From Lachnospiraceae bacterium UBA4364 (GTDB lineage Bacteria; Bacillota; Clostridia; Lachnospirales; Lachnospiraceae), in contig DGSK01000043.1 of NCBI GenBank assembly GCA_002393955.1, positions 1 through 32,646 on the forward strand: a DNA stretch of 32,646 bases, written 5' to 3'. The position numbers and the translations under genes were made by a program. The notes below the pieces were generated by a model. That model was given only the letters and a program-made list of their open reading frames with translations, was not told the DNA's origin and did no database searches. This document shows positions 23,145 through 29,933 of this stretch, in pieces (the stretch's first letter is position 1; every line of letters starts with the position of its first letter).

Positions 23145-23468
23145 ATGCCAAATATGAATTATCCGGAGAGCGACTGGAAACTTTTTAGAAGTAAAATATC
23201 GGATTGGCAGGAAGCGTATATGGAAAAACTCTGCAAAGAGTATATTGATATCTTAAGCGCCGATGGCAGTTCGGCAGACAGATTTTGGGCAGTGGAAGAG
23301 CGCATAAGGGGAGATAGGAAAAAAGTCGGAGTGCAGGCTGAGATACGGCGCTCACAGATGTTTTATAATATTGTTTCACTTATCCGAGAGGGCGCAATCT
23401 CTTTGGAAGATCTGGACGGATTTAGCGAAGAACTAAAGCAGGCTGCAGAAGCAAGTATGAATTGGTGA
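23145..23468 (+). CDS. Small helical protein of unknown function
   Basis: A 107-residue, mostly helical protein rich in charged residues (MPNMNYPESDWKLFRSKISD, WQEAYMEKLCKEYIDILSAD, then RFWAVEERIRGDRKKVGVQ). I have a memory of close relatives in Lachnospiraceae labelled, probably wrongly, 'multidrug transporter'; no membrane segment is present. AAAGGTGGG lies before ATG 23145. A SWIM-finger gene starts 4 bases after its stop, so the two form a unit. Just upstream, 23060-23092 could encode a 10-residue peptide behind AAGGAG, but spacing is poor. Confidence 0.7.
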   Translation: MPNMNYPESDWKLFRSKISDWQEAYMEKLCKEYIDILSADGSSADRFWAVEERIRGDRKKVGVQAEIRRSQMFYNIVSLIREGAISLEDLDGFSEELKQAAEASMNW

Positions 23469-23472
23469 AAAC

Positions 23473-23922
23473 ATGGGAATTATAGATATAGCCAGCAGTA
23501 AATCTGTATGGCGAGGTATGGATTATTATAAACAGAAAAAGGTTCTTTCATGCGAAGAGAATTATGATGGAACTTATGAAGGTGATGTGGCTGGAAGTGA
23601 TAATAAGAAATATCATGTTCATCTTGATATGATTCATCCACGGAAATCAAAATGCAATTGCCCATTGGCGAATGGTAAGCAGATCATATGCAAACACATT
23701 GTAGCTATGTCATTTTGCGTAGACGCACCTGAAGCAGATCGCTTTAAGAATGAGAAAACCATATATGCATCAGAGGAAGAAGAGCGCAGGGCAAAGCGGT
23801 ATGATAGTTATATGAAAATGGCTAAATACATGTCTAAAGAAGAACTTAGGGAAGCGTATGTCGAGGCTATGATTGAATTGGAAGAAGTTTATCGCAAAGA
23901 AAAGCATGGAAATAAGGGATAG
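23473..23922 (+). CDS. SWIM zinc-finger protein
   Basis: A 149-residue protein. Residues Cys61, Cys63, Cys73 and His75 (CNCPLANGKQIICKH) fit the SWIM pattern CxCx(n)CxH, a zinc site for DNA or protein contacts. The N-terminal part (SKSVWRGMDYYKQKKVLSCE...YEGDVAGSDNKKYHVHLDM) is the usual strand-rich platform before SWIM. The C-terminal part (about 98-145) is a charged coiled helix. In bacteria SWIM domains are often linked to SWI2/SNF2 helicases; none lies here. It is probably co-translated with the preceding small gene. Confidence 0.82.
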   Translation: MGIIDIASSKSVWRGMDYYKQKKVLSCEENYDGTYEGDVAGSDNKKYHVHLDMIHPRKSKCNCPLANGKQIICKHIVAMSFCVDAPEADRFKNEKTIYASEEEERRAKRYDSYMKMAKYMSKEELREAYVEAMIELEEVYRKEKHGNKG

Positions 23923-23951
23923 GGTAACTGTCCATTTAAGGGAGAATGGTT

Positions 23952-24381
23952 ATGAAAATAGAGATGGATAACGATTTCAGAGGAAATGCGTATATCATTC
24001 AAAATGAAGATGTTCTCTTGAAATTATTCCGTTGGTGCCAAAGGTACCGGTGACGGAGGAGCATTTGTTACGGTAGAGGACATTGTAAAGTTCTGGAAAG
24101 GACTGATCGGGCATAAGCTGCTTTCTGAGAAAATGGTATCGGCGATGTTTTTCAAACAAAGTGGTGATGGGAAAGATCCTGAAGAGGGGTACTATGGATA
24201 CGGAGTATGGATCATCGACAATCCGGATGGACAGGACTATGTGTATATGCAGGGAATTGATGACGGAGTGAGTGCAATCTCCGAATATAATCCTAACAAC
24301 GGGATGATCACAGTCGTGCTCAGTAATTATGGGGATAATGTATGGTCAAGCATGAGAAAAGTCAGAAAGGAAATGTATTAG
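23952..24381 (+). pseudogene. Serine hydrolase (beta-lactamase-like) relic
   Basis: The start MKIEMDNDFRGNAYIIQNED (ATG 23952) is a typical opening of a beta-lactamase-related hydrolase. After about 26 codons the frame breaks near 24030. The sequence then resumes in another frame with GAKGTGDGGAFVTVEDIVKF and runs to YNPNNGMITVVLSNYGDNVW and the stop at 24381, the C-terminal end of the same family. The middle, with the SxxK and YxN catalytic motifs, is gone. An internal deletion of perhaps 200 residues explains this. It cannot be active. Confidence 0.8.
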
Positions 24382-24664
24382 CATTTTCATGCAGAATGCT
24401 CGAAATTCCATATGGCGCTGGGATCTGAGGAAGCTCTGTTTGATTTCATGAGAACCAACGGTCTGGAACGTGTCGAGAGTGGAGTGATCCCGTGTTATGA
24501 AACGGACGGGGAGAGCATGGATGTTTATATTGCATGTAAGTAGGGGATAGTGTATGTGGAAAATGCGATTCCGAAACTACACTACGGAGGATTGGATGGG
24601 ATAAGGATGGGAGGTGATCGCGTTGAGGGAATCATAGAAAAGAATACTGGTAACTATTAACTCG
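24382..24664 (+). other. Stretch of gene remnants, no intact gene
   Basis: An in-frame remnant without a start runs from about 24385 to 24543 (HFHAECSKFHMALGSEEALF, ending MDVYIACK); its general look is that of an effector-binding or GyrI-like tail, but I am not sure. A second frame runs from GTG near 24550 to 24660 (ending VEGIIEKNTGNY); unrecognised. Both are probably ends of lost genes. Confidence 0.45.
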
Positions 24665-24692
24665 GACATCCATGTGGATGTCTTTTTTATTT
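24665..24692 (+). terminator. Intrinsic terminator before mobC
   Basis: GACATCCA (24665-24672) and TGGATGTC (24675-24682) are perfect arms, followed by TTTTTT. It insulates the mobilization gene from upstream remnants. Confidence 0.85.
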
Positions 24693-24713
24693 TAGAAAAA
24701 GGAGAAAAACGAA

Positions 24714-25060
24714 ATGATTAATCAAGGATATCTTCCGTGTAACAGACAGGTGCATATCAAGATTTCGGACGAAGAATTAAAACTGATCCGGGAAAGGATG
24801 GAGCAATTGGGGTTCAAGAACATGAGTGCCTATATCAGAAAAATGGCAATCGATGGATATTGCATCAATATAGATTTTACTGCAATTCATGAGCTTGCCA
24901 AGATGATGTGTATCGACAGCAGAAATATTAATCAGATTGCAAAAGCAGCCAACACCTATGGCTGGGTCGATGAAAAATCATCGATGATATGAAAGCGGAG
25001 CATGAGAAAGTTCTGGAAACGGTAAAAGAGTATTTTGATAAATTGCTTGAAATCATGTAA
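24714..25060 (+). pseudogene. mobC: MobC-like relaxosome protein, frameshifted
   Basis: The frame from ATG 24714 encodes VHIKISDEELKLIRERMEQL, GFKNMSAYIRKMAIDGYCIN, IDFTAIHELAKMMCIDSRNI and NQIAKAANTYGWVDEK. This is the MobC (plasmid/ICE mobilization accessory) pattern, with the closing NINQIAK motif. It then stops at 24992. The other frame carries on IIDDMKAEHEKVLETVKEYF and DKLLEIM to 25060. One extra A in the A5 run at 24973-24977 would restore a single protein of about 115 residues. MobC helps a relaxase melt oriT; no relaxase is found in the window. GGAG lies upstream of the ATG. Confidence 0.8.
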
Positions 25061-25081
25061 TACCGGAAATATGGTTTTGAC

Positions 25082-25190
25082 CCTGCATGCAGGCGTAACT
25101 TGCCGATGAAAAGTCGGCAATCAGGGGGATTGGGGAATACTCCCCAACAAGCAAAATCGTATCGGGTGCACACCGATGCACTGCTTGCCA
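25082..25190. other. oriT-like cluster of palindromes
   Basis: Four dyads lie in about 110 bases right after mobC: CCTGCATGCAGG (25082-25093), TTGCCGA/TCGGCAA (25100-25106 and 25114-25120), TTGGGGA/TCCCCAA (25130-25136 and 25141-25147), and TCGG-GTGCAC-ACCGA (25162-25176 region), flanked by CAAGCA and TGCTTG. Such a cluster beside mobC is typical of a transfer origin, with a nick site near one stem. The exact nick cannot be seen. Confidence 0.55.
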
Positions 25191-25240
25191 ATTTGTGAAG
25201 ACCATTAAATGAGTATATCAAAAAGAAAGGACATTGAAAG

Positions 25241-25483
25241 ATGAGAATAAAATATTATGAGGATCCGAAGGAAAATGCCGCTTTTGAAAGGTGCGTGGAT
25301 GTTATGACGGAACTGATTCTGAAATACGGACCGTCGTTGAAAAGAAGGTGGGCGCTGGAGAAGCTGATGGCGAATGTCTGGCTGGATATTGTGTTTACCA
25401 AAGTTACTATGAAGCGTTTGTCTGGGTATCACAGATTATCGAAGGATTATCGGAGACAATATAAGAATAGTGACGCGGCATGA
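25241..25483 (+). CDS. Small unknown protein of the mobile region
   Basis: An 80-residue basic protein (MRIKYYEDPKENAAFERCVD at the start), behind GAAAGGACATTGAAAG. No family is recognised. The second half (WALEKLMANVWLDIVFTKVT) reads poorly and may be a shifted frame, so the gene could be a decayed leftover. It lies between the oriT-like region and the HTH gene. Confidence 0.5.
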   Translation: MRIKYYEDPKENAAFERCVDVMTELILKYGPSLKRRWALEKLMANVWLDIVFTKVTMKRLSGYHRLSKDYRRQYKNSDAA

Positions 25484-25493
25484 CGAAATAGGA

Positions 25494-25543
25494 TTGACAG
25501 GTTGACGGCATCTGCATATACTATTGTCATAATAGAAATGACA
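25494..25543 (+). promoter_or_regulatory. Promoter and operator-like dyad of the HTH gene
   Basis: TTGACA (25494-25499), 17-base spacer, TATACT (25517-25522): a strong sigma-A promoter. The dyad TGTCAT-N7-ATGACA (25525-25543) covers the likely transcription start and stops just short of the GGAGG, a good repressor position. Confidence 0.7.
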
Positions 25544-25556
25544 TGGAGGATTACTC

Positions 25557-25865
25557 ATGAAGAAGATAACGACACTTGAAGAGGCTTTGAAACGAATCGA
25601 GAAACTGGAAAAAGAAAATGCAGAACTTAAGGAAGCAAATGCCGATTTGAAAGAGGAGCTTGAATACTTCAAAAAGAGGAAAGCCTGCGGCAGACAAAGA
25701 CACAATGCTAAATGGATGGCCATTTATAATGATTTTGTTGTTTGTCATGAGCAGGGCATGACCATGGTGGAGATTGCAAAGCGCAACGGAATCAGCGAGC
25801 GGAGTATCTATCGGTACAAGGCCTATTATGACGAGATGCAAAAAAAGAAGAAGGGGAAATCTTGA
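25557..25865 (+). CDS. Coiled-coil plus HTH protein (mobile-element regulator or resolvase-like)
   Basis: A 102-residue protein. Residues about 5-40 form a heptad coiled coil (LEEALKRIEKLEKENAELKE...). Residues about 55-95 hold a helix-turn-helix (MTMVEIAKRNGISERSIYRY) like the DNA-binding part of resolvases and transposase-associated proteins. I recall similar small HTH proteins from clostridial conjugative elements. GGAGG precedes the ATG. It may bind the dyad in its own promoter as a dimer. A 9-bp-arm hairpin (25861-25869 / 25878-25886) overlaps its stop codon. Confidence 0.75.
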   Translation: MKKITTLEEALKRIEKLEKENAELKEANADLKEELEYFKKRKACGRQRHNAKWMAIYNDFVVCHEQGMTMVEIAKRNGISERSIYRYKAYYDEMQKKKKGKS

Positions 25866-25886
25866 GGTGGGGTTTTTCACCTCAAG
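25861..25886 (+). terminator. Hairpin over the HTH gene stop
   Basis: CTTGAGGTG and CACCTCAAG are perfect 9-bp arms around GGGTTTTT. T residues are in the loop, not after it, so full termination is doubtful; it may protect the mRNA end. Confidence 0.4.
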
Positions 25887-25895
25887 CATAACCCG

Positions 25896-25905
25896 TCGAA
25901 TTCGA
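25896..25905. promoter_or_regulatory. TCGAATTCGA site upstream of the kilA-N gene
   Basis: A 10-bp perfect palindrome 106 bases before the kilA-N start. The same 10 bases, with a shared 5' G, form the core of the 30-bp palindrome inside the gene. It is a candidate binding site for the KilA-N protein. Confidence 0.4.
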
Positions 25906-26010
25906 TCGGTTTAAGCATAGAAACCATATGTGAATTGTCCAATGTATGATTGGATAATTTGCGGACGTGTTTTTCGACTGCAAATTCAAACTTATTACTT
26001 GGAGGAGTTT

Positions 26011-26874
26011 ATGGCAACTATAAATAGAATCATAACAGTACAGGATATCCCAATAACAATTTCATCAGCAAATGAAGTAGATTACATTTGTATTACCGAC
26101 ATGGCAACCGCTAAATCTGATAACTCAAGGGCAGCTGATGTCATAAAAAACTGGTTACGAAACAGAAATACACTCGAATTTCTCGGAACATGGGAGCAAA
26201 TTTATAATCCCAGTTTTAAAGTGGTCGAATTCGACCACTTTAAACAAGAGGCAGGATTACACACATTTACTCTCAGTGTCAGTGATTGGATAGAGAAAAC
26301 CGATGCCATTGGTCTCATGGTAAAAAAGGGGCGCTATGGTGGGACATTTGCATATAAAGATATTGCTTTCGAGTTCGCCTCAGCAATTAGTCCGGTTTTC
26401 AAGTTATACTTGATAAAAGAGTTCCAGAGGCTAAAGGAACAGGAAAATGATCTGAAGAAAATCGAGTGGGATGCAAAGAGATTTCTTTCAAAGAATAATT
26501 ATCTGATACAGACCGATGCGGTAAAGAATTACCTTATCCCTGTTTGTAACTACAGAGAAGATCTACAATGGCTGCCATACGCAGAGGAAGCAGATCTTCT
26601 TAATGTTGCTCTTTTTGGATTTACTGCAAAAGCGTGGAGAGATGCAAATCCAGAACTCGCGAAGAACAGTAATGTTAGGGACTATGCTACTATCAATGAA
26701 CTTACGGTCCTTTCGAACCTTGAGAGTCATAATGCGCAGATGATCCGTGAAGGAAAAAGTAAAGCTGACCGCTTCAAAATACTGAAGGAAATTGCGGAAT
26801 ATCAGATCAGAATTTTAAATGAAGCTGAAAACATCAGTAAGCAAATAGAGGATGGTGGACAGGATGATCAGTAA
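26011..26874 (+). CDS. KilA-N domain DNA-binding protein
   Basis: A 287-residue protein. Residues about 1-140 form a KilA-N domain (YICITDMATAKSDNSRAADV, then IKNWLRNRNTLEFLGTWEQI, then GRYGGTFAYKDIAFEFASAI), known from phage, large DNA viruses and mobile elements, where it binds DNA. The rest is helical (LIKEFQRLKEQENDLKKIEWDAKRFL...) and probably serves oligomerization. GGAGGAG is just before ATG 26011; the frame is open upstream to 25930 but without a site. Codon use is more AT-rich than the housekeeping genes, a sign of transfer. Inside it lies a perfect 30-bp palindrome (26215-26244). The recombinase relic starts within its last codons. Confidence 0.88.
   Translation: MATINRIITVQDIPITISSANEVDYICITDMATAKSDNSRAADVIKNWLRNRNTLEFLGTWEQIYNPSFKVVEFDHFKQEAGLHTFTLSVSDWIEKTDAIGLMVKKGRYGGTFAYKDIAFEFASAISPVFKLYLIKEFQRLKEQENDLKKIEWDAKRFLSKNNYLIQTDAVKNYLIPVCNYREDLQWLPYAEEADLLNVALFGFTAKAWRDANPELAKNSNVRDYATINELTVLSNLESHNAQMIREGKSKADRFKILKEIAEYQIRILNEAENISKQIEDGGQDDQ
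26215..26244. repeat. Perfect 30-bp palindrome within the kilA-N gene
   Basis: Left arm TTTAAAGTGGTCGAA and right arm TTCGACCACTTTAAA are exact reverse complements with no spacer. It encodes residues FKVVEFDHFK. The core TCGAATTCGA recurs at 25896-25905. Confidence 0.95.
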
Positions 26875-27020
26875 GGATAAGGTGAAATGTTACATCTACA
26901 CCCGCGTATCAACAGCCATCTAGGTGGATGGATACAGCCTTGATGCACAGCGGGAAACGATGCGGAAATACAGTGATGAAAGACACTCCGGTAAGAATAT
27001 CCGGGGACGCCAGGAGTTGA
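26864..27020 (+). pseudogene. Serine recombinase N-terminal relic
   Basis: ATG 26864 gives MISKDKVKCYIYTRVSTAI, then a TAG, then VDGYSLDAQRETMRKY and SDERHSGKNIRGRQEL. This is the start of a large serine recombinase (catalytic Ser in YTRVST). The TAG sits where relatives have Gln (AMQVDGYSLDAQ). About a dozen residues are missing between RKY and SDE. After RGRQEL the recombinase ends. It is dead: nonsense codon, deletion and loss of the rest. It overlaps the kilA-N end by 11 bases. Confidence 0.82.
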
Positions 27021-27037
27021 CCGAGCGAACGCGAGGG

Positions 27038-27250
27038 ATGATGGAGTATATGGTTCAGGATCTGGTAGAAATGCTCACTGAGGGAGCTGGTATAGAATAT
27101 GACGATGCCATGCATACCATATATGATTCTGATATCTATGAAAAACTGATGGATGCAGAGACCGGCTTATCCAGAGAAAGTCCTTCATATGTGTATGGTC
27201 TGCTGCAGGATGAGATCAACTTTGGTCACATAGTCCAGGCCGAGGTGTGA
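27038..27250 (+). CDS. Small acidic protein of unknown function
   Basis: A 70-residue acidic helical protein starting MMEYMVQDLVEMLTEGAGIE, then YDDAMHTIYDSDIYEKLMDA, with GLSRESPSYVYGLLQDEI near the end. I recall small proteins with this plan (YMIQDMAEFL..., YNSETFEKL..., TGLYFQSPGYVY) in Lachnospiraceae, often beside other small accessory genes and possibly toxin-antitoxin partners; no function is known to me. GAGGG lies directly before the paired ATGs. The frame is open into the recombinase relic upstream, so the original start may have been changed. Confidence 0.6.
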   Translation: MMEYMVQDLVEMLTEGAGIEYDDAMHTIYDSDIYEKLMDAETGLSRESPSYVYGLLQDEINFGHIVQAEV

Positions 27251-27362
27251 ATTAGAGTCTATGGTACAAAATCTTTAATTCCAATAGAGGATTTATAGAT
27301 TTTTTCAAAAGTGGGTGTACAGGAGGGGCATAGTATGCACTTTCGCAGGGGTGACATCGGAT

Positions 27363-27779
27363 ATGGAGGATTGTGAGTTAAAGGAAGCTACCGACAGGAT
27401 AACGCTATATTACCCGGCTGGTGAGTGGAGAGCAGCGTTGTGGGATGCACTTGTCATCTCCCAAGGTGAGAAGTTTACGACTGCCGGCCGAGGTAATAAA
27501 AGAGCGGGTGTCGATTTTACATATGAGATAAAGATTTCCAATAAGACGGGCATGCCTACGGATGAGCTTGTGATCAGCAGGAAGGAACAAAGTAAGACCA
27601 TCACCAGATCAACGGTAAACATGGCTTTTGAGAATGCAGTTGCTGTCCAGAAAGAGGAGGGCTGCGTAAAAGGACCTAAACGGTTGAATGTATTTGGGGC
27701 GAGTTACCTTTATGCGATATTTGTGTCATGGGGTATCATAAAAAGGGGAGAAAATTATGAAGTATTAGGTGGCAGATAA
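27363..27779 (+). CDS. Unknown protein with KTITRSTV motif
   Basis: A 138-residue frame, ATG 27363 (AGGGGTG upstream). It contains LYYPAGEWRAALWDALVISQ, then FTYEIKISNKTGMPTDELVI, then SRKEQSKTITRSTVNMAFEN and GPKRLNVFGASYLYAIFVSW near the end. Similar short proteins appear in accessory regions of Lachnospiraceae, without known function. An AGGAGGGG at 27321-27328 fits better with ATG 27335 in another frame, which ends after 13 codons, so the true start may have suffered a frameshift. Confidence 0.55.
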   Translation: MEDCELKEATDRITLYYPAGEWRAALWDALVISQGEKFTTAGRGNKRAGVDFTYEIKISNKTGMPTDELVISRKEQSKTITRSTVNMAFENAVAVQKEEGCVKGPKRLNVFGASYLYAIFVSWGIIKRGENYEVLGGR

Positions 27780-27799
27780 TCGGAGCAAATTTTTTCTTG

Positions 27800-27828
27800 T
27801 TGACATATATCGAAAGTCGATATAATAT
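27800..27828 (+). promoter_or_regulatory. Second padR promoter with 19-bp dyad in the spacer
   Basis: TTGACA (27800-27805), 17-base spacer, TAATAT (27823-27828); TATAAT at 27821-27826 is an alternative. The perfect dyad TATATCGA-AAG-TCGATATA (27806-27824) fills the spacer. A half-site TTCGATAT recurs just before the AAGGAGG. Self-repression by PadR is likely. Confidence 0.7.
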
Positions 27829-27872
27829 ATAGAATGTCAATATAAAGAAATTCGATATAAGGAGGTCGTATT

Positions 27873-28205
27873 ATGGGGAATATAGACAAGATGTTACTTT
27901 CCGGGAGCATGGGTACCATGCTTTTGAAACTTCTTTCGGAGAAGGATATGTATGGATATGAGATGATCGAGACATTGCGGTCACGCTCGCAGAACGTATT
28001 TGAACTAAAAGCCGGTACGTTGTATCCAATTCTACATGCTTTTGAAGCGAAGAACTATCTTACATCATATGAGAGAGAAGGCGTTGGAAAAATCAGGAAG
28101 TATTATTCCATCACCGATGAAGGGAGAAAGTTTCTGAAGTCAAAGCTGGATGAGTGGGAAACTTATTCATCGGCTGTTGCCCAAGTCCTGGCATTTGCGA
28201 TATAG
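27873..28205 (+). CDS. PadR family transcriptional regulator (short form)
   Basis: A 110-residue PadR of the short class: MLSGSMGTMLLKLLSEKDMY, then GYEMIETLRSRSQNVFELKA, then GTLYPILHAFEAKNYLTSYE and a YYSITDEGRKFL wing. Such short PadR genes stand before HAAS/DUF1700-type membrane genes in many Firmicutes, forming envelope-stress units; that is the case here. AAGGAGG fixes the start. The next gene follows after 10 bases. Confidence 0.93.
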   Translation: MGNIDKMLLSGSMGTMLLKLLSEKDMYGYEMIETLRSRSQNVFELKAGTLYPILHAFEAKNYLTSYEREGVGKIRKYYSITDEGRKFLKSKLDEWETYSSAVAQVLAFAI

Positions 28206-28215
28206 GAGAGCTGCT

Positions 28216-29604
28216 ATGAAGATGGAAGAATATCTGGATGTGTTAAAAGGGCAGATCAGGGACAAATATGCTAAGGAGTTTGTGGCGGATGAAGTTCGGG
28301 TACATATTGAAGACCAGTCGGAAGCATATGAGGAGGATGGCTTATCTTATGAAGATGCGGTTTCAAAGGCGGTAGCTGAAATGGGCGATCCGGTCAGCGT
28401 TGGAGTGGATCTTGACCGTATCCACCGACCACATATGGAGTGGCGGTTTCTTTTATATGTATTTTTTATGGCTGTTTTGAACTTGGGAGTTCAGTATATA
28501 GTGAACAGGAATATGCCAGCCGAGACAGGCGCAGGCATTCTCGAAAATTTATCTAGGGTCAACATACTGCAAACAGTCATAGGATTTGCGGCCATGCTTG
28601 GTGTATATAGATTGGATTATACGATACTCGCCGGAAGAAGTAGGATGATCGGGGCGGCATATTTGGTTCTTCTGATCCTTTTATCCTTCTTTTTTGGTGC
28701 AGCATTAAAAGGAATGACGAGTTGGATCCGGATAGGTATGTTCAGTGTGCCGATATTTGCTCTGATGGTACCGTATCTCCCGATTTTTGCCGGGATTCTG
28801 TATGAGTATCGGGGAAAAGGAAAGGCTGCTATTGTTAAAATTGTTATATGGATGTTTGCACCGGTATTGTTGCAACTGATTGCCGGATATATTTCGTTTC
28901 CGGTATTGTTGTTTGTTGTTGTATCGGAGATACTGCTGTTTGGAATAGCACTAAAGAAAGATTGGTATGCTGTCAATAAAAAAATCGTGGCAGCTTATGG
29001 AGCAGGAGCACTGGTATTACTGATTTCCGGTGCATTAGTCCATGTATACTCTCGTAATGGCTATCAAAGTGCAAGACTTAAGAACTGGCTTGCGCATTTT
29101 GGAATAGGCAGTTATGCGGCCAATGCTGATTCAACGATTAACTTTGTGAACAGCAGGCTTAGTGGAGCTTTTTCAAAGAGTAATCTGATCGGAGGAAGTG
29201 ATGCAGCTCTTTCTGTCATTAAGGAGATTCCGACCTGTCGCAGTGATCTGATACTTGGATCTGTAGCGGCAACCTGCGGTATCGTAGTGGTGGCAGGCAT
29301 TATTATTTGTCTGGCAGTGCTGGCCATATATGTGTTTAACATATCTTTAAGGCAGAAGAATTCGCTTGGGTGTATGATAGGATGCTCCTGTGGAGTGGCA
29401 CTTGGCTTGCAGAGCCTAAGTAATATACTGATAGTGTTTGGAGTTTTGCCGTTAACGGATTCGGTTCTTCCTTTTTTTACAAGCGGATTATCATTTACGA
29501 TAGTAGATTATGTGTTGCTTGGACTGGTGTTGTCTATATACAGGTATAAGGATATCCGGAGAGAGAAACAAGCCTCTAACTTGGTTCTACGGAGAGTAGA
29601 ATAG
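28216..29604 (+). CDS. HAAS (permease prefix) domain fused to a SEDS / FtsW-RodA-SpoVE-like membrane protein
   Basis: A 462-residue protein, ATG 28216 behind AGGAG. Residues 1-70 are a HAAS-type prefix (YLDVLKGQIRDKYAKEFVADEVRVHIEDQ...SYEDAVSKAVAEMGDP). Residues 78-442 have about ten membrane segments. The end follows the SEDS pattern: GAFSKSNLIGGSD (318-329), EIPTCRSDLILGSVAATCG (337-355; Asp344 fits the catalytic Asp of RodA/FtsW), ALGLQSLSNILIVFGVLPLTDSVLPFFTSG (395-424). SEDS proteins polymerize lipid II. Being under a PadR switch, this may be a conditional glycan polymerase or a regulator. No partner class B PBP lies nearby. Confidence 0.82.
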   Translation: MKMEEYLDVLKGQIRDKYAKEFVADEVRVHIEDQSEAYEEDGLSYEDAVSKAVAEMGDPVSVGVDLDRIHRPHMEWRFLLYVFFMAVLNLGVQYIVNRNMPAETGAGILENLSRVNILQTVIGFAAMLGVYRLDYTILAGRSRMIGAAYLVLLILLSFFFGAALKGMTSWIRIGMFSVPIFALMVPYLPIFAGILYEYRGKGKAAIVKIVIWMFAPVLLQLIAGYISFPVLLFVVVSEILLFGIALKKDWYAVNKKIVAAYGAGALVLLISGALVHVYSRNGYQSARLKNWLAHFGIGSYAANADSTINFVNSRLSGAFSKSNLIGGSDAALSVIKEIPTCRSDLILGSVAATCGIVVVAGIIICLAVLAIYVFNISLRQKNSLGCMIGCSCGVALGLQSLSNILIVFGVLPLTDSVLPFFTSGLSFTIVDYVLLGLVLSIYRYKDIRREKQASNLVLRRVE

Positions 29605-29933
29605 AGCGTAGAGTATAGGAAATATCGGTATTCAGGCGATTCTCTGCGGATTCTACTGATTGTGGATGGATTCTATTGAGGGAATTGATAGAATGAATCC
29701 AACCATAAACAGATGGAGGGCAATGCATATGTTTGATCAGGAGAAAACAGGAAAGTGCAGAGTCCTTCAGCCAGAAAGCGGAGGAAAATGTCATGGAGCT
29801 GATGAAAACGAACAAAACGTATAGTGGATCCGGTGAAACTGATAGAAAGTTTGTGATGAGATAAGAGGGAGCATTGCGATTGCATCATATGCTCCCTCTA
29901 TCGTGTTATTATGATGTCAAAAGTTCACAGTAG
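29605..29933. other. Intergenic region with small remnants and a hairpin
   Basis: No intact gene. A short frame ending at 29861 (FSQKAEENVMELMKTNKTYS and a few more) and another (MHMFDQEKTGKCRVLQPESG...) look like remnants. AGAGGGAGCA (29864-29873) and TGCTCCCTCT (29890-29899) are perfect 10-bp arms; with no good T-run on either strand it is only a weak terminator for the flanking convergent genes. Confidence 0.5.

Noticed and set aside
29864..29899. Perfect 10-bp-arm hairpin as a strong terminator
   Set aside because: There is no T-run on either strand; kept only as a weak signal in the intergenic entry.
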